Source: JBBRVP01 sp038246785 (GTDB lineage: Bacteria > Actinomycetota > Actinomycetes > Jiangellales > Jiangellaceae). Taken from it: a stretch of 5,810 nt of DNA. The stretch is from positions 1-5,810 of the forward strand of contig JBBRVP010000071.1 in NCBI GenBank assembly GCA_038246785.1, read 5' to 3'. The notes beneath the pieces are model-generated. The model had not been told where the DNA came from. It ran no database searches and saw only the letters and a list, made by a program, of their open reading frames with translations. A program made the position numbers and the translations under genes. Below are positions 1 through 5,348 of the stretch, in pieces (positions within the stretch are counted from its first letter, which is position 1; every line of letters begins with the position of its first letter).

Positions 1-80
1 AGGAATTGTGGGGGGGCTGACCTGCGGTGATGCACAAGATCCCCATTGCTGCATGATCAACAGGGAAGTTTGTGGGGGGG
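1..80. repeat. Direct repeat TTGTGGGGGGG (6-16 and 70-80)
   Basis: The 11-mer TTGTGGGGGGG occurs exactly at 6-16 and 70-80, a 64-base period. The similarity reaches further left if small gaps are allowed: AGGAA before the first copy and AGGGAAGT before the second. The copies flank a stretch with an imperfect inverted repeat (26-61). The first copy lies at the window edge, so it cannot be told whether this is a pair flanking a small element or the end of a longer tandem array. No gene is visible between 1 and 108. Confidence 0.55.
26..61. repeat. Imperfect inverted repeat, possible intergenic hairpin element
   Basis: GGTGATGCA at 26-34 pairs with TGCATGATCAAC at 50-61. The right arm reads GTTGATCATGCA on the other strand, so the arms agree except for one substitution and a 3-base insertion. 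The loop is about 15 bases. There is no U-tract, so it is not a classic terminator. The segment is more AT-rich than the genes around it. It may be a dispersed intergenic repeat or part of a terminator or regulatory region of the gene to the left, but nothing here decides this. Confidence 0.3.
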
Positions 81-118
81 TGGGGGGTGGGGGGGTGGGG
101 GGAGGGGGTCAGGTGGGG
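74..118 (+). other. G-run array, likely G-quadruplex former at the 3' end of the che operon
   Basis: The plus strand has consecutive runs of G7 (74-80), G6 (82-87), G7 (89-95), G6 (97-102) and G5 (104-108), separated by single bases T, T, T and A, then G4 at 115-118. Long G runs with one-base loops are the arrangement known to give very stable G-quadruplexes. The opposite strand could form an i-motif. The array starts immediately after the cheW stop codon (111-109). The plus strand is the template for cheW, so RNA polymerase leaving the operon meets the G runs in the template and makes a C-rich, G-poor transcript. That RNA composition also suits Rho loading. The structural potential is seen directly; a role in termination is inferred. 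Confidence 0.6.
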
Positions 119-513
119 AGGCCGGCGAGGGCGGTCAGGCTCACGACGAAGATCGGCGCACCGCTCGCGTTGCGGCGCACCTCGAGGACGTAGGACGGCA
201 GTCGCTCGCTCAGCCGGCCCTGCGCGGGAGCGAGCTCGTCCGGCGTCAGCACTGCTGTCACCTTGTCCACGGCAAGCCCGAGCACGCCGTCGGCGGTCTC
301 GAGCACCAGGACGTCACCGCTGTCCCCGGGCTCGGTCGCGCTGCGCAGGTCCACGATCGGCATCGGTGAGCCGCGCAGCACCATCAGCCCGGTCACGGGA
401 GCGCGGGCACCGTCGAGCTCCTCGATGCCCTCGGCGCGCACCACCTCGCGCACCTCCGACAGCCGACCCGCCAGCTCCCGGGGGCCCATCCGGAGCAGGA
501 CGTACCCGCTCAC
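109..513 (-). CDS. cheW: CheW-family chemotaxis coupling protein
   Basis: A cytoplasmic adaptor that links chemoreceptors to the histidine kinase CheA. The 134-residue product is a single CheW domain. Visible hallmarks are the first strand YVLLRMG (4-10), SEVREVV (19-25), the core G-x3-LRG-x3-PIVDLR (42-57), GLAVDKV (79-85) and a final hydrophobic strand FVVSL (122-126). It is slightly shorter than typical CheW proteins of about 150 residues. I chose the GTG at 513-511 because it overlaps the cheR stop as GTGA and has GAGAGG (520-525) six bases upstream. A GTG at 579 in the same frame would add 22 Gly/Ala/Pro-rich residues and a long overlap with cheR, so it is less likely. It is the last gene of cheB-cheR-cheW and ends against the G-run array. 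No CheA is present in the window. Confidence 0.88.
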   Translation of the reverse strand: MSGYVLLRMGPRELAGRLSEVREVVRAEGIEELDGARAPVTGLMVLRGSPMPIVDLRSATEPGDSGDVLVLETADGVLGLAVDKVTAVLTPDELAPAQGRLSERLPSYVLEVRRNASGAPIFVVSLTALAGLPT

Positions 514-1952
514 GACGAACCTCTCGACGATGCCGGTGTCGCGTCCCGCCCCGCCTGCTCGGTCGCCAGGCGCCGGCACAGCGACGCCAGCTCGCGGGGG
601 TCGCGACCGCCGAGGAACGCGGTGTGACCGCCGACAGGGGCCAGCTCCAGCGCCCGGGCCGCAGCGCGGTAGGACACCGCCGAAGCGCCGTGCTGCCGCA
701 GCCTCGCCAGGACACTCGCCAGCATGAAGTGCGCCGGAGCGTGCGCCGGGTCGAGATAGACCGCCTTGCGCAAGGGGTCGACCGCCGCGTCGTCGTCCCC
801 CACCGATGTGCGCGACTGTCCGAGCACCAGATAGGCCTCGGTCAGCAAGGGCGCTGCATCGATCGCACGCCGTGCGACCCGGGCGGCTACGTCGTACTGA
901 CCGTCCGCGAAGGCGACCTTCGCGTCGGCCAGCAGCTCACCACCGGGAGCCGTGCTCTCCGACCCCACGGGCACCGATGCGACGGGTACCGATGCGGCCG
1001 GCGCGGTAGTCGCCGCTGACTGCGGGCGCTGCGCCGCAGGAGCCCGCCGCGCCGCGGCGGCGGGAGCGGCAGCGGTCGGGCGACTGCGGGCGCGGCGAGC
1101 CGCCGAGGGCGCCGCCCCGTCGGCCCGTCGGTAGACGAATGCGTCACCGACGGGCATCAGCGAGAACGCGTCGCTGACCTGCCAGAGCGTCTCCGAGTGG
1201 CCGAGCAGCAGGTAGCCGCCCTCGGCGAGCACGTCGTGGAAGCCGCCGATCAGCCGCGACGTCGTGGGCCGGTCGAAGTAGATGGTCACGTTCCGGCACA
1301 CGACGAGGTCGACCTCGCCGGGCTCGAACGGCGCGGGCTCGGTGACCAGGTTGTGCAGCCGGAGATCGACGAGACGACGAACCTGGTCGCGGACGCCGAG
1401 TGCCCCACCGGGACGCGGCTCCAGCCATCGGTCCCCGACCGTCGGCGGCATCAAGTCCAGGCTGCGGCCGGTGTACGTGGCACGCGCCGCGGCCCGCAGC
1501 GCCTCGGCGGACACGTCGGTCCCGAGGATCCGGACGTTGCCCGGCCGGGCGAGCACCGGCGACAGCTCCAGCAGCATCATCGCGAGGGTGTAGGGCTCCT
1601 CGCCGGTCGAGCAGCCCGCACTCCAGATGGTCAGCGGCCTGGTGCGGCCGACGGTCCGGCGCAACAGCTCGGGCAGCACCCGCTGGCGCAGCCCCTCGAT
1701 CTGCGGTGGGTTGCGGAAGAAGCGCGTCTCCTGCACGGTGACGGCGTCGAGCAACCGCTGCCGCTCGTCGGCACCGGAGGTGCTGTTCAGGAGTGCGAGG
1801 TACTCCGCCACCCCCGCCGACTCGGTCGCCATCACCCGGTCGCCGATGACGGCGCTGAGGGCTGCCCGGCGACTCTCGTCGAAGGCGAGCCCGGCCTCGG
1901 CCGCGAGATAGTCGCGGATCGCGATGAACTCGTCGTCAGCGAGGCGGCTCAT
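510..1952 (-). CDS. cheR: CheR chemoreceptor methyltransferase with C-terminal TPR-like tail
   Basis: An S-adenosylmethionine-dependent methyltransferase that methylates glutamates on chemoreceptors. The 480 residues comprise an N-terminal helical domain (about 1-75), the substrate motif QETRFFRNP (74-82), the SAM-binding loop SAGCSTGEEPYT (111-122), the acidic GTD (144-146), CRNVTIYFD (219-227) and GYLLLGHSE (246-254). After about 277 comes a linker rich in Ala, Pro, Arg and Ser with a VASVP repeat. Two to three TPR-like units follow (about 339-440). The enzyme core alone would be about 275 residues. TPR-tailed CheR proteins are known, for example FrzF and WspC in alternative chemosensory systems. 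The ATG at 1952 overlaps the cheB stop as ATGA. GAGG at 1963-1966 lies ten bases upstream and GGTGGGG sits close to the start. A longer upstream reading lacks methyltransferase character. It overlaps cheW by four bases, so translation of all three genes is probably coupled. Confidence 0.93.
   Translation of the reverse strand: MSRLADDEFIAIRDYLAAEAGLAFDESRRAALSAVIGDRVMATESAGVAEYLALLNSTSGADERQRLLDAVTVQETRFFRNPPQIEGLRQRVLPELLRRTVGRTRPLTIWSAGCSTGEEPYTLAMMLLELSPVLARPGNVRILGTDVSAEALRAAARATYTGRSLDLMPPTVGDRWLEPRPGGALGVRDQVRRLVDLRLHNLVTEPAPFEPGEVDLVVCRNVTIYFDRPTTSRLIGGFHDVLAEGGYLLLGHSETLWQVSDAFSLMPVGDAFVYRRADGAAPSAARRARSRPTAAAPAAAARRAPAAQRPQSAATTAPAASVPVASVPVGSESTAPGGELLADAKVAFADGQYDVAARVARRAIDAAPLLTEAYLVLGQSRTSVGDDDAAVDPLRKAVYLDPAHAPAHFMLASVLARLRQHGASAVSYRAAARALELAPVGGHTAFLGGRDPRELASLCRRLATEQAGRDATPASSRGSS
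967..996 (-). repeat. 15-bp tandem repeat in the CheR linker (2 copies)
   Basis: On the plus strand the unit ACGGGCACCGATGCG (967-981) is followed directly by ACGGGTACCGATGCG (982-996), with one mismatch. In cheR it encodes the pentapeptide VASVP twice, inside the disordered linker between the methyltransferase and the TPR-like tail. The period is a multiple of three, so copy-number change would lengthen or shorten the linker without a frameshift. Confidence 0.8.
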
Positions 1953-3166
1953 GTCCCCACCGCCTCGGCGCAGCCGGCCGCAGCAAGGACGGCCGCGATC
2001 CTGGGCAACGGCAGCTCGACCTCGACCGCGCCCAGCGACTGGGCGGCCGCCGGCATGCCCCAGACGACCGACGTCGGCTCGTCCTGGCCGATCGTGAGGG
2101 CGCCGGCATTTCGCATCTGCAGCAGCCCCTCCGCACCGTCGCGCCCCATACCGGTCAGGAGTACGCCGACGGCACGGGCGCCGCACGTGACCGCTGTGCT
2201 GGCGAAGGCCGCGTCGACGCCGGGGATGTGGAACTGGCCGTCCGGCGGGGTCCGCAGCTCGATCCGCAGCCCGGGGCGCAGCAGGGTGTTCAGCCGGGCG
2301 GGGGCGACGTGCACGACGCCGGGCCGCAACCGCCGGCCGTGCTCGGCCATGACGACGGGGAGCTGGGACAGCCCGTCCAGCCAGCTGGCCAGCCCTTCGA
2401 CGAATCCGTCGGCCATGTGCTGCACGACGAGGACGGGGACCGACAGGTCCGGCGGCAGGTCGGCAAGGATCGTAGCCAGCGCCGGCGGGCCACCGGTCGA
2501 GGCGCCGATGACGATGGCGCGCACCTCTCGACCGAGGATGCGAGGCATGGCCGGCGGGCCAGCGGTGGCCGGGTCGGCGGTGGCCGGGTCGGCGGTTGCC
2601 GGGTCGGCGCCCGCCAGTGCGGCGCGGCGCGAGTGGACCGGCACGAGCGACGCGCCCGCGACCGCCGCCCCAACAACGGCCGGCTCCGCGACAGCTGCCG
2701 CCGGGCTGAGGCCGCGGACCCGCAGCCGGTTGCGTGGATGGGTGATGACTCGCACCCTGCTGGCGACTCGCAGGTGCCGACGCAGCGCGAAGGCGTACTG
2801 CGGCGAGCTCGGCAGCGCGTCGAGGGCACCGACCACGTCGACGGCCCCCGCGGCCAGCGCCGCCTGGGAGTGCTCGACGAGCGCCCCGCAGACCACGATC
2901 GGGGTCGGCCGGGTGCCCATGATCCGCTCGATGGCCTCGATGCCGCCGGCCGCGACGTCGAGGTCGAGCAGCACGGCGTCGGGCTGGTGGGCCACGACCG
3001 CGTCCTCGGCATCGGCTGCGCGGCAGACCTCGGCCGCGATGTGGAAGCCCGGCCCGGACAGCAGCCCGCGCAGCGCCCGGGTGCGGGTCCGGCTGTCACC
3101 GACCACGACCACCACGAGGACGTTCGCCGCGGTACCAGCCGGTGTCTCACCGGTCGTCATGGACAT
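1949..3166 (-). CDS. cheB: CheB chemoreceptor methylesterase/deamidase with degenerate receiver domain
   Basis: Removes methyl groups from, and deamidates, chemoreceptors in opposition to CheR. The 405 residues comprise a receiver-like domain (about 15-130), a linker rich in Ala, Pro and Val (about 135-212) and a methylesterase domain (about 215-398). The esterase triad is intact: Ser223 in GASTGG (221-226), His250 in VVQHM, and Asp343 in LTGMGRDGAEG (337-347). The receiver is odd. It keeps the likely phospho-acceptor Asp68 (LLDLD), but the acidic pair is reduced to GD (23-24), the conserved Ser/Thr position reads CGAL (93-96) and the conserved Lys position reads GAL (113-115). Phosphorylation control is therefore doubtful. 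The ATG at 3166 is preceded by GAGAGGTGG, whose last G is 12 bases away, a long spacing; ATG at 3160 is an alternative. It is the first gene of the operon, behind a candidate flagellar-sigma promoter. Confidence 0.93.
   Translation of the reverse strand: MSMTTGETPAGTAANVLVVVVVGDSRTRTRALRGLLSGPGFHIAAEVCRAADAEDAVVAHQPDAVLLDLDVAAGGIEAIERIMGTRPTPIVVCGALVEHSQAALAAGAVDVVGALDALPSSPQYAFALRRHLRVASRVRVITHPRNRLRVRGLSPAAAVAEPAVVGAAVAGASLVPVHSRRAALAGADPATADPATADPATAGPPAMPRILGREVRAIVIGASTGGPPALATILADLPPDLSVPVLVVQHMADGFVEGLASWLDGLSQLPVVMAEHGRRLRPGVVHVAPARLNTLLRPGLRIELRTPPDGQFHIPGVDAAFASTAVTCGARAVGVLLTGMGRDGAEGLLQMRNAGALTIGQDEPTSVVWGMPAAAQSLGAVEVELPLPRIAAVLAAAGCAEAVGT
2562..2606 (-). repeat. 15-bp tandem repeat in the CheB linker (3 copies)
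   Basis: The plus-strand unit GCGGTGGCCGGGTCG occurs at 2562-2576, 2577-2591 and 2592-2606. The first two are identical and the third has one change (GTTGCC for GTGGCC). In cheB this encodes repeated ADPAT pentapeptides (about residues 187-202) in the linker between receiver and esterase. A decayed fourth copy may continue towards 2547, where the protein reads AGPPAMP. Confidence 0.85.
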
Positions 3167-3194
3167 GTGCGGGACACGCCACCTCTCGAACGCC

Positions 3195-3227
3195 GTGGGC
3201 GCTCTGGTGGGCGCAGATTCCCTGCGC
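3195..3227 (-). promoter_or_regulatory. cheB leader: 6-bp perfect hairpin and GTGGGCGC direct repeat
   Basis: In the 137-bp gap before cheB, GCGCAG (3211-3216) and CTGCGC (3222-3227) form a perfect 6-bp inverted repeat with a 5-base loop. Overlapping it, GTGGGCGC is directly repeated at 3195-3202 and 3207-3214, a 12-base period. Both lie between the candidate promoter and the cheB ribosome binding site, so they would be in the untranslated leader. No run of U follows the hairpin, so it is not an obvious terminator. They could form an operator or a leader RNA fold, or could be chance in GC-rich DNA. Confidence 0.3.
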
Positions 3228-3245
3228 GGCCACGCCCTGCCTTCC

Positions 3246-3274
3246 GAATCGTCACGCAGCGGGAAGGACTTGAG
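3246..3274 (-). promoter_or_regulatory. Candidate FliA/WhiG-type (flagellar sigma) promoter for cheB-cheR-cheW
   Basis: Read on the minus strand, CTCA (3274-3271) is followed after 17 bases by GACGATTC (3253-3246). The FliA/WhiG sigma family recognises about TAAA-N15-GCCGATAA. As I recall, motile actinomycetes such as Actinoplanes use a CTCA-N15-17-GCCGAA form. The -35-like box fits exactly and the -10-like box fits at most positions of the core. The expected start near 3239-3240 would give a leader of about 70 bases before cheB. Control of chemotaxis genes by the flagellar sigma factor is common, which makes the match more credible. It rests on short motifs only. Confidence 0.5.
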
Positions 3275-3303
3275 GCACGTCGAGCGTCCCCCGGGCGCAG
3301 GAG

Positions 3304-4392
3304 CTAGCGGCGCGCGCGCTCCCGCAGCGACCTGACCCGTCGGCGCGCGTCCGGAGGGAGCCGGTGCAGCGCCCGCCGGCCCGCGGCGCCACCACGCTCA
3401 GCCAGCCGCTCGATCGCTCCCGAACGACGTGAACCGCCCCTGGCCCGTTTGCGCAGGCGCGCCAGGTCCTCGGCCTTGAGCTCCCGGTTGGCCAGCGACG
3501 GTCCGGGCCGGCGTTTCCACCGCACGTCGGTGGCGACGGCGATCGCCCGGGCGACGCCGTCGCCGTCGAGCAGCGTCCCGCCCCCCGGGCCGTCCAGCGG
3601 CCGGTTCGGCAGCGCCTGGTCGGGCACGTAACCCAGCAGCCGGGCCAGTGCGGCCACCCGGCCCCGTCGCAGCCGGGCCCACCGCTGCTCGTCCATCGCG
3701 TGGATCCAGGCGTTCACCCGGCTGGGGTCCATCGGCCGGTCCGACCGGGTTGCTCCCTCCACCTCGACCTCGGTCCCGCGCTCGCTGTGCACCTCGTGGA
3801 AGGCCAGCAGCCGGTCCGACCACGGCTCGTCCAGCCACCTGAAGAGGGGGCGCAGGACCGGCTCCGGCTGGGTCACCAGGTCCTCGTACCGGCACAGCAC
3901 AAAGCGGTCACCGAGCAGAGAGCCCTGGTGCAGCAGCTCGAGGGTGTCGCGCACCCAGAAGCGCACCGAGTGCCCCCACGGGTGCCGCATCCGGCGGCGG
4001 GTCGAGTGCGCGACCGCGCCGGGATGGCGCACCGTCGCGATGAACACCGCGTCGGGAAAGACCCGTGCCAGCAACGGCAGGTGCCACACGTGGAAGGGCG
4101 TCTTGTCACCCCAGCGAGCCGCACCCTGCGCGGCAGCGAACCGGCCGAACAGGCCGGAGTAGAACGCGGCCAGCTCCTTCTCGAGGTCGTCGCGAGTCAG
4201 CCCGAGCCGCTCGTACCAGCGCCCGAACTCCCAGAACGGCACCCACTCGTTGGCCAGCACCGCCCGAGCGAAGCCCGTCTCCTGCGCGATCGCGATGTTG
4301 TCGTGGCTGTCCAGGACCAACCGCATCAGGGTCGTGCCCGACCCCGCCGCGCCGATCACGAAGATCGGTCCGTTCGACTCGGCTGCCACCAC
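3304..4392 (-). CDS. PAPS-dependent sulfotransferase-family protein
   Basis: Probably transfers sulfate from PAPS to an unidentified acceptor. The 362-residue product begins with a beta strand and the 5'-phosphosulfate loop GAAGSGTT (14-21), then WGDKTP (94-99) and the 3'-phosphate motif R-x-P-x5-S with Arg122, Pro124 and Ser130. YEDLVTQPEPVL (169-180) is also typical of bacterial sulfotransferases of the Sulfotransfer_3 type. The last 60 residues are strongly basic and Arg-rich, without catalytic motifs. No signal peptide or membrane segment is visible, so it is probably cytoplasmic. GTG codons at 4392 and 4389 are both possible starts; AGAGG (4396-4400) is six bases from the second, which may be the true start. 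It lies 137 bp upstream of cheB on the same strand with no clear terminator between, and is divergent from mutY. The acceptor cannot be deduced; carbohydrate, lipid or protein targets are all possible. Confidence 0.85.
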   Translation of the reverse strand: MVAAESNGPIFVIGAAGSGTTLMRLVLDSHDNIAIAQETGFARAVLANEWVPFWEFGRWYERLGLTRDDLEKELAAFYSGLFGRFAAAQGAARWGDKTPFHVWHLPLLARVFPDAVFIATVRHPGAVAHSTRRRMRHPWGHSVRFWVRDTLELLHQGSLLGDRFVLCRYEDLVTQPEPVLRPLFRWLDEPWSDRLLAFHEVHSERGTEVEVEGATRSDRPMDPSRVNAWIHAMDEQRWARLRRGRVAALARLLGYVPDQALPNRPLDGPGGGTLLDGDGVARAIAVATDVRWKRRPGPSLANRELKAEDLARLRKRARGGSRRSGAIERLAERGGAAGRRALHRLPPDARRRVRSLRERARR

Positions 4393-4463
4393 TCACCTCT
4401 GCTGGTCCGGGGGTCCTGAAGCAGGAAAGGATGTCACGACCGTGCGTGCGAGGATCGGCCGCG
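4393..4463. promoter_or_regulatory. Divergent spacer between sulfotransferase gene and mutY
   Basis: This 71-bp gap must carry the promoters of both divergent genes unless they start further inside. It holds the AGAGG ribosome binding site of the sulfotransferase gene (4396-4400). On the plus side AGGAAAGG (4423-4430) precedes an in-frame ATG at 4431, and GAGG lies about ten bases before the ATG at 4464. No convincing -35/-10 pair was found; GTGACA on the minus strand (4438-4433) resembles a -35 box but lacks a good -10 partner. Confidence 0.35.
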
Positions 4464-5348
4464 ATGCCGACCTCGACGTTGCACGGCCCGATCCTTGGCT
4501 GGTACGCCAGCAACGCGCGCGACCTGCCGTGGCGCCGGCCGGGCACGACGCCGTGGGCCGTGCTGGTCAGCGAGGTGATGCTGGCCCAGACTCCGGTGTC
4601 CCGGGTCGAGCCGGTCTTCCAGGCGTGGCTCACGCGCTGGCCGACGCCCGCCGACCTGGCCGCCGAACCGGCCGGTGAGGCGGTCCGGGCCTGGGGCCGG
4701 CTCGGCTACCCCCGGCGGGCGCTGCGGCTGCACGCCGCCGCGACCGAGGTGGTCGCGCACCACGGCGGCGTGCTGCCCTCGACCTACGGCGAGCTGCTCG
4801 CCCTCCCGGGCGTCGGCACCTACACCGCCGCGGCGGTGATGTCCTTCGCGCACGGCGGTCGTCACGCAGTGCTCGACACCAACGTCCGGCGGGTGCTCGC
4901 CAGGGCCGCAGCCGGGCAGGCGCTGCCGGGTCCGGCCTTGACCGCCGCCGAGCAACGCGCCGCCGAGGCACTGCTGCCCGACGACCCCGCTGTGGCAGCG
5001 ACGTGGGCGGTTGCGGTGATGGAGCTGGGCGCCCTCGTCTGCACTGCGCGAGCACCGCGCTGCGACACCTGCCCGGTGCGCACGACGTGTGCCTGGCAGC
5101 TGGCGGGCCTGCCCGCGTACGACGGGCCTCCGCGGCGGCGGCAGGCGTTCACCGGCACCGACCGCCAGGTGCGCGGCCTGCTGCTGGCCACCCTGCGCGA
5201 CGCGACCGACTCCGTGCCGCGCGCGGACGTCGAGGCCGTGTGGCCGGACGCCGAGCAGCGCGAACGTGCGCTGGCCGGGCTGGTCAGCGACGGGCTGGTC
5301 GAGCTGGACGGGGACCGCGTGGGGCTGCCGGGCGGCTCAGCGGGGTGA
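4464..5348 (+). CDS. mutY: A/G-specific adenine DNA glycosylase MutY, without a NUDIX-like C-terminus
   Basis: Base-excision repair enzyme that removes adenine mispaired with 8-oxoguanine or guanine. In the 294 residues the catalytic Glu37 lies in VSEVML (35-40). The helix-hairpin-helix is LPGVGTYTAAAV (114-125) and Asp138 lies in VLDTNV (136-141). Four cysteines at 193, 200, 203 and 209 fit C-x6-C-x2-C-x5-C for the [4Fe-4S] cluster. Beyond about 228 the protein has FTGTDRQVRG and then about 55 residues that look like a winged helix rather than the usual NUDIX-like 8-oxoguanine-sensing domain of about 120 residues. Mycobacterial MutY is similarly short. Residue 41 is Ala where most MutY have Gln (LQQT becomes LAQT). 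I chose ATG 4464 because the family normally begins shortly before the WY...LPWR segment; ATG 4431 would add 11 residues. The 3' end overlaps the convergent HAD gene by 12 bp. Confidence 0.93.
   Translation: MPTSTLHGPILGWYASNARDLPWRRPGTTPWAVLVSEVMLAQTPVSRVEPVFQAWLTRWPTPADLAAEPAGEAVRAWGRLGYPRRALRLHAAATEVVAHHGGVLPSTYGELLALPGVGTYTAAAVMSFAHGGRHAVLDTNVRRVLARAAAGQALPGPALTAAEQRAAEALLPDDPAVAATWAVAVMELGALVCTARAPRCDTCPVRTTCAWQLAGLPAYDGPPRRRQAFTGTDRQVRGLLLATLRDATDSVPRADVEAVWPDAEQRERALAGLVSDGLVELDGDRVGLPGGSAG

Noticed and set aside
1..108. CRISPR array or insertion-sequence end at the repeats on the left edge
   Set aside because: Only two copies of an 11-mer ending in a homopolymer, no regular spacers, no transposase and no terminal inverted repeats.
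72..1019. 315-codon plus-strand frame starting in the G-run array
   Set aside because: Arg-rich composition, begins in GC-repeat DNA, no ribosome binding site, and is antisense to cheW/cheR.
1953..2186. N-terminal extension of CheR to 2186
   Set aside because: The 78 extra residues are Arg/Gly-rich, lie inside cheB in another frame, and have no family similarity; ATG 1952 forms an ATGA overlap with cheB.
3281..3303. Possible terminator just after the sulfotransferase stop (GCGCCC-GGG-GGACGC)
   Set aside because: The stem has an internal C-A mismatch, the loop is only three bases and no U-tract follows.
2228..3307. 359-codon plus-strand frame antisense to cheB
   Set aside because: Asp/Arg/Gly-rich shadow of CheB with no domain motif.
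1197..3335. 712-codon open frame on the plus strand, antisense to cheB and cheR
   Set aside because: Its product is low-complexity Arg/Ala/Ser/Thr-rich with no recognisable domain, and the opposite strand has complete CheB and CheR motifs. Long antisense frames are expected at this GC content.
3700..4419. 239-codon plus-strand frame antisense to the sulfotransferase gene
   Set aside because: No motif, and the opposite strand has all sulfotransferase signature motifs.
4065..4463. Upstream extension of the MutY frame to 4065
   Set aside because: The added residues are Arg/Pro/Ser-rich, antisense to the sulfotransferase gene, and other MutY proteins begin shortly before the WY...LPWR segment.
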